From Bacteroidota bacterium (GTDB lineage: Bacteria; Bacteroidota; Bacteroidia; Flavobacteriales_D; Crocinitomicaceae), in the NCBI GenBank assembly GCA_024280295.1, contig JAJRQK010000031.1, positions 58,029 to 122,028 of the forward strand: a DNA stretch of 64,000 bases, given 5' to 3'. The notes below the pieces were generated by a model. It was not told the origin of the DNA and did no database searches. It worked only from the letters and a program-made list of their open reading frames with translations. This document shows, piece after piece, positions 60,244 through 64,000 of the stretch (the stretch's first letter is position 1; each line of letters begins with the position of its first letter). The position numbers and the translations under genes were made by a program.

Positions 60244-61191
60244 ATGCAAAAAGGCAAGGTTCTAAAATCGACTGGGAAATGGTACATCGTTGAATTGGAA
60301 AGTGGTGATATCGTCAATTGTAGAATTCGAGGGAAATTACGGTTAGATGGTTTAAAAACAACCAATCCTATTTCAGTGGGAGATATTGTTTCATTAAGCC
60401 CAGATGAAGACGAGGAAGGCAATCGAGTAATCACTGGATTTGATAAGAGACATAATTACATTGTTCGGAAATCCACCAATTTATCGAAGCAACAGCAAAT
60501 ACTTGCAGCAAATATTGATCGGGCGTACTTAATTGTCACGTTAAAATCTCCAGAGACGCATCTTGCCTTTATTGATCGATTTTTAGTGTCTGCGGAATCC
60601 TTTAGAATTCCTGTTACATTATTATTTAATAAAACTGATCTATATTCTGAGGACGATCAAGAATATGCGGATGCTCTTTGCTTCATGTATAACAATATTG
60701 GGTATCCATGCTTTCAAATTTGCGCGACGAATAGTGAAAACATCGAATTCCTTAAGGAGGATATAAATGGCAAGCAAGTTATGATTTCAGGGCATAGTGG
60801 TGTTGGAAAAAGTACATTGGTCAATAAACTAGATCCATTGCTAGATTTAAGAACAGGTTTAATTTCAGAAGTACATCAACAAGGAAAGCACACTACCACT
60901 TTTGCGGAAATGTTCAAGTTAGCTTCTGGTGGTTATATTGTTGACACCCCAGGAATTCGAGCATTTGGAATTGTAGATTTGGATAAAAGTGTGATGTCAC
61001 ATTATTTCCCTGAAATGCGGAAACTGTTAAACGAGTGTAAGTTTAATAACTGTCAGCATATTAACGAGCCAAAATGTGCCATAAAAGACGGTATTGAAAC
61101 TTTTCAAATTGATGAGAGCAGATATACAACTTACTTGCAATTGATGGAGGAAGATCCAACGGAGAACTATCGAAAAAATGATTTCGCATGA
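60244..61191 (+). CDS. rsgA: Ribosome small-subunit GTPase RsgA
   Basis: RsgA is a circularly permuted GTPase that checks 30S maturation. The 315-residue product has an OB-fold start (GKVLKSTGKWYIVELESGD), G4 NKTD, G1 GHSGVGKST, G3 DTPG, and the zinc motif C-x6-C-x-H-x5-C (CKFNNCQHINEPKC). The ATG at 60244 is chosen by the -7 box and family length. It overlaps dtd by 4 nt, so the two are coupled. Confidence 0.97.
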   Translation: MQKGKVLKSTGKWYIVELESGDIVNCRIRGKLRLDGLKTTNPISVGDIVSLSPDEDEEGNRVITGFDKRHNYIVRKSTNLSKQQQILAANIDRAYLIVTLKSPETHLAFIDRFLVSAESFRIPVTLLFNKTDLYSEDDQEYADALCFMYNNIGYPCFQICATNSENIEFLKEDINGKQVMISGHSGVGKSTLVNKLDPLLDLRTGLISEVHQQGKHTTTFAEMFKLASGGYIVDTPGIRAFGIVDLDKSVMSHYFPEMRKLLNECKFNNCQHINEPKCAIKDGIETFQIDESRYTTYLQLMEEDPTENYRKNDFA

Positions 61192-61640
61192 GAATATTAA
61201 TTCAACGCGTATCAGAGGCTTCTGTTACCATTGACCAGAAAATTAATGGTGCTATATCCAAAGGATTATTGATTTTACTTGGCATTGAACCAGCAGATAC
61301 GCAAGAAGATGCAGATTGGTTAGTCAGAAAAACGTCTTCACTGCGCATTTTTGATGATGAAAATGGTGTGATGAATTTGAGCGGAATGGATATCAATGCA
61401 GAATATTTGGTGATCAGTCAGTTTACACTACACGCATCGACTAAGAAAGGAAATCGGCCGAGTTACATGAAAGCGGCTAGACCTGAACATGCCATTCCAC
61501 TCTACGAATACTTCATTAAGCAACTAAATATCGTTTCAACAACAAAAATTCAAACCGGAATATTTGCAGCAGAAATGGAAGTTAATTTAACAAATAATGG
61601 GCCTGTAACCATTTGGATTGACTCTAAAAATCGTGAATAA
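61188..61640 (+). CDS. dtd: D-aminoacyl-tRNA deacylase
   Basis: Dtd removes D-amino acids misloaded on tRNA. The 150-residue protein opens MRILIQRVSEASVTID, has GLLILLGIEPADTQEDADWL, the catalytic SQFTLHA region (VISQFTLHASTKKGNRPS), and the GxPVT-like NNGPVTIWID at the end. It overlaps rsgA by 4 nt. In many Bacteroidota the next gene is the MazG-like pyrophosphohydrolase, here displaced by two barrel genes. Confidence 0.97.
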   Translation: MRILIQRVSEASVTIDQKINGAISKGLLILLGIEPADTQEDADWLVRKTSSLRIFDDENGVMNLSGMDINAEYLVISQFTLHASTKKGNRPSYMKAARPEHAIPLYEYFIKQLNIVSTTKIQTGIFAAEMEVNLTNNGPVTIWIDSKNRE

Positions 61641-61644
61641 TACT

Positions 61645-61652
61645 TAGTTTTG
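61645..61652 (+). promoter_or_regulatory. -7 box before the first barrel paralogue
   Basis: TAGTTTTG matches TAnnTTTG, 18 nt before the start at 61671. The preceding TTG is 24 nt upstream of it, slightly long. Confidence 0.45.
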
Positions 61653-61670
61653 GTGTAAACAAGTCTACCG

Positions 61671-62420
61671 ATGAAAAGAATAACCACCTTACTACTAGTA
61701 TTAATCGCACAGTTCTCTTTATCTCAAACCATTAACACAGATGCACCATCTGTTTCAGCGGGTGCAACAACTGTTGGCAAAGGAATATTTCAAGTTGAAA
61801 GTAGAATCCAATATTCTACAGTTAAAGGAAACCATAATCTTCAGATTCCTTCAAATTTATTTAGGTTCGGGATTGGGAATAAATTTGAACTTAGAATGAC
61901 AAATGGCATTACCTCAAATGGATCTTTTTCTAAATCTTCATTCCCATTTACTTTCGGACTGAAAGCACAAATTCTCAATAAGTCAGAGGGAAATACTCAA
62001 ATTGCTTTCTTATTAGACCTTAATCGACCAAACTTCAAATCGAATTTTTATAGTGGTGCAGGTACCATAGCTGTAAATCATAATCTTGGAGAGAAAAATA
62101 GTATTGGATACAATTTTGGATTTAGATATAATTCATTTAGTCCACCTGGATTCAATTTTAAATCCTACAGCTTACTCACATCAATCGTTTACTCACACAT
62201 CTTCACCGAGAAATTCTCGTTCTTTGTTGAGTTTTATGGCAATCACACAAGAAATATCACCTTTTCAATGGAGAATTCAACAGTTAATATTGATGGCGGA
62301 TTTCTATATCTCGTAAATGATAAATTTCAAATTGACTACTCTTATGGGTTGGGGATTTCAGAGAACAGTTCATTTCACGCATTAGGATTCAACTTTATGA
62401 TTGGTCCAAAAGCGAAGTAA
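61671..62420 (+). CDS. Outer-membrane barrel paralogue 1
   Basis: The 249-residue protein has a signal peptide (about 1-18, FSLSQ) and reads TDAPSVSAGATTVGKGIFQVESRI followed by barrel strands, ending with FHALGFNFMIGPKAK. The motif PSVSAGATTVGKGxFQVE matches the phenol-MetA-type porin family (PF13557), whose real role is unknown. The start strand and the end match the next gene, so they are paralogues. It lies between dtd and the MazG gene. Confidence 0.8.
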   Translation: MKRITTLLLVLIAQFSLSQTINTDAPSVSAGATTVGKGIFQVESRIQYSTVKGNHNLQIPSNLFRFGIGNKFELRMTNGITSNGSFSKSSFPFTFGLKAQILNKSEGNTQIAFLLDLNRPNFKSNFYSGAGTIAVNHNLGEKNSIGYNFGFRYNSFSPPGFNFKSYSLLTSIVYSHIFTEKFSFFVEFYGNHTRNITFSMENSTVNIDGGFLYLVNDKFQIDYSYGLGISENSSFHALGFNFMIGPKAK

Positions 62421-62453
62421 AAATATATCCATTTCAAATCCAATCTCATAAAT

Positions 62454-62480
62454 CCATTCGTATCTAATTTGTACGAATGG
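62454..62480 (+). terminator. Inverted repeat between the barrel paralogues
   Basis: CCATTCGTA and TACGAATGG form a perfect 9-bp stem with a 9-nt loop, 34 nt after the first barrel gene. No T tract follows, so attenuation or mRNA stabilisation is also possible. Confidence 0.5.
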
Positions 62481-62538
62481 CAAGTTGATCTGCGCATTAC
62501 TTAAAAAAGTGCAGGATTCATTTGTCAAACATTGACTT

Positions 62539-63282
62539 ATGAAAACCTTGTTCGCATTCTTAATGATTATCGTTCCGCTTGGAATTACTGCACAAGTTGA
62601 TTATTCCAATGCACCTTCTGCTAGCGGAGATGCAGTAACAATTGGTCAAAACACATATCAAATCGAATCAAAATTTCAATTCACGGAAATCAATGGAGTA
62701 CACGAAATTGATTTCCCATCTAACCTTGTGATGGCTGGAATAGACCACAAATTCGAATTACGATTAACGAATGGTGTGTCGCTTAGAGGAACTCAATTTG
62801 ATATAGCTCCAATCTCAATCGGCTGCAAAACTCAACTTTTAACTAAATCAGAATCGAATAATCAGCTTGCTCTTTTACTGGACGTTCAGCTACCGATAAT
62901 TAATCGAAACTCATCTGTTACAAATGAATTCTTAGCTTTTAATCAGTCCATCGGAAAAAGAAATAACCTTGGAATAACAATTGGTGCAGGTTATGAATCC
63001 ACCAAAAGAGAAACTGATTATAAAAAAAGATCCAACGTTGATTTGGCTGTTATTTATGGATGCACATTACATCCAAAATGTACAATCTACACAAGTTTCT
63101 ACGGCTCACTAGTGAACGATCTAAAGACCAGAAGTGAAACCTTTGGAGCAAGTTCCGATATTGGGATTTTGTTCCTATTAAGCAAATCAATTGAGATTAA
63201 TTATGCGCTCGGTTTTGGAATCTATGAGAATATGCATTATCATGCGCTCGGATTCAATTTTACACTGCAACCGAATAAATAA
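62539..63282 (+). CDS. Outer-membrane barrel paralogue 2
   Basis: The 247 residues start with a signal peptide (about 1-19, GITAQ) and run in parallel with the previous gene: YSNAPSASGDAVTIGQNTYQIE, NGVHEIDFPSNLVMAGI, KFELRLTNGVSL, SESNNQLALLLDVQLP and FALGFNF-like HYHALGFNFTLQPNK. Similarity is clear but moderate, so the duplication is old. It is 5 nt before the MazG gene. Confidence 0.8.
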   Translation: MKTLFAFLMIIVPLGITAQVDYSNAPSASGDAVTIGQNTYQIESKFQFTEINGVHEIDFPSNLVMAGIDHKFELRLTNGVSLRGTQFDIAPISIGCKTQLLTKSESNNQLALLLDVQLPIINRNSSVTNEFLAFNQSIGKRNNLGITIGAGYESTKRETDYKKRSNVDLAVIYGCTLHPKCTIYTSFYGSLVNDLKTRSETFGASSDIGILFLLSKSIEINYALGFGIYENMHYHALGFNFTLQPNK

Positions 63283-63287
63283 GATCA

Positions 63288-63614
63288 ATGGAAATTAAAG
63301 CTGCCCAAAAAATTGTTGATGATTGGATCAACGAATATGGCGTTCGATATTTTGACGAACTCACTAATATGGCTATACTCACAGAGGAAGTTGGAGAAGT
63401 TGCTAGAATCATTGCTCGTCGTTATGGTGAGCAAAGTGAAAAGGAAAGTGACAAAGGCAAAGATTTAGGAGATGAGCTCGCAGATATTATGTTCGTCCTA
63501 ATATGTATTGCAAATCAAACTGGAATCGACCTAGAAGATGCAATGACTAAAAACTTAGCAAAGAAAACTCAACGCGATTCGACTCGGCATAAAGAAAATA
63601 GCAAATTGAACTAA
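63288..63614 (+). CDS. MazG-like nucleotide pyrophosphohydrolase
   Basis: The 108-residue protein is an all-alpha NTP pyrophosphatase: VDDWINEYGVRYFDELTNMAILTEEVGEVARIIARRYGEQ with the ExxE metal motif, and GDELADIMFVLICIANQ with the second acidic site. It cleans up damaged or surplus nucleotides. The usual partner dtd lies 1.65 kb upstream. It ends 7 nt before the convergent TPR gene. Confidence 0.95.
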   Translation: MEIKAAQKIVDDWINEYGVRYFDELTNMAILTEEVGEVARIIARRYGEQSEKESDKGKDLGDELADIMFVLICIANQTGIDLEDAMTKNLAKKTQRDSTRHKENSKLN

Positions 63615-63621
63615 TCTTGGT

Positions 63622-64000
63622 TTAGTATCCGAGTGTTTTTAATTTAGCTTCGGTTCTTTTCAAAGCTTCATCATCTCCACTTATTGAATAGATTGTTTTT
63701 AGTGAACTAAGCACATTGGGGTCATCAGGTTCTTGTTTGAGTGCTTTCTCAAGTTGCACTTTCGCTTTAAAGAATTCTGCATTGGCTTCCATTAATTTCT
63801 TTTCTCGATCGATGTCATCATTTACCTGATTTGCACTGTTTTGTAGTTCAACACCCCTATTAAAATACAGCACCCCTAAATTAAACAGTACATCGAAATA
63901 ATTTGGTGAAATTTTTAATGCTTTATTGTAGGCAGATTCGGCACCGATAACATCTCCTAGATTATCTAACATTGTTCCAAGAGAAAATAAATATTGGGGA
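63622..64000 (-). CDS. TPR-repeat protein (partial, N-terminus beyond window)
   Basis: The frame is open to the window end, so about 126 C-terminal residues are present. They hold tetratricopeptide repeats: AESAYNKALKISPNYFDVLFNLGVLYFNRG and QLEKALKQEPDDPNVLSSLKTIY, ending KLKTLGY. TPRs are protein-protein interaction helices; the function is unknown. No sorting motif is in this part. Confidence 0.9.
   Translation of the reverse strand, partial: PQYLFSLGTMLDNLGDVIGAESAYNKALKISPNYFDVLFNLGVLYFNRGVELQNSANQVNDDIDREKKLMEANAEFFKAKVQLEKALKQEPDDPNVLSSLKTIYSISGDDEALKRTEAKLKTLGY

Overview
The window reads as a low-GC chromosome segment of a Bacteroidota bacterium, most likely order Flavobacteriales; a Crocinitomicaceae-like (Fluviicola/Crocinitomix type) host is my best but unproven guess. 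Reasons: promoters of the Bacteroidota type (TTG, about 19-23 nt, TAnnTTTG) and few Shine-Dalgarno sequences; type IX secretion (T9SS) genes (a PorV/PorQ-family barrel, two PorU2-type C25 proteases, T9SS sorting-domain remnants); GldA; DUF4139, DUF4403 and DUF4920 proteins; OmpA proteins with thrombospondin-3 repeats. No rRNA, tRNA, CRISPR, prophage or transposase was seen.

Layout. 1-1.6 kb: a TetR-type repressor (cut by the window edge) divergent from a cupin gene and a small membrane protein, with two palindromes between them. 1.6-5.8 kb: a decayed outer-membrane barrel gene, then a minus-strand ferrous-iron operon (DtxR-type regulator, membrane-anchored DtxR/FeoA fusion, FeoB in two overlapping pieces) behind a palindromic metal-box. 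5.9-20 kb: an orphan anti-sigma-like protein, secreted proteins of unknown role, purB, an EI24 membrane protein, a TPR/PD40 protein, a DUF4139 protein, a frameshifted PKD/T9SS gene, truA, a DUF4403 lipoprotein, a truncated haemoglobin and an OmpA protein. 20-24.7 kb: the classic rplM-rpsI-rpsB-tsf-pyrH-frr block. 24.8-29.6 kb: a TPR histidine kinase and its NarL-type regulator, followed by two barrel proteins. 29.6-32.9 kb: enoyl-CoA hydratase, RRM protein, coiled-coil membrane protein, purS and pssA. 33-44.6 kb: the most striking part, a PorV/PorQ-family gene followed by two head-to-tail 5.2-kb PorU2-type genes. 44.6-53.5 kb: SRPBCC protein, lnt, ECF sigma and anti-sigma; a T9SS tail remnant; a large OmpA/TSP3 protein with an upstream propeller-like protein; rnhB. 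53.5-64 kb: small exported proteins, acyl-CoA dehydrogenase, a GH113-like hydrolase, tyrS, gldA, a YjdI-type ferredoxin, rsgA-dtd, two tandem barrel paralogues, a MazG-like pyrophosphohydrolase and a partial TPR gene.

How it fits together. Much of the accessory content concerns the cell envelope: T9SS cargo processing, lipoprotein acylation (Lnt) coupled to a sigma/anti-sigma pair, OmpA-type anchoring and many barrels. Three degraded genes (an outer-membrane barrel, a PKD/T9SS protein, an isolated T9SS tail) suggest turnover of surface proteins. Several genes have a -7 box only 3-4 nt before the start codon, implying leaderless mRNAs. All identifications are from reading translated sequence by eye; none was checked against a database.
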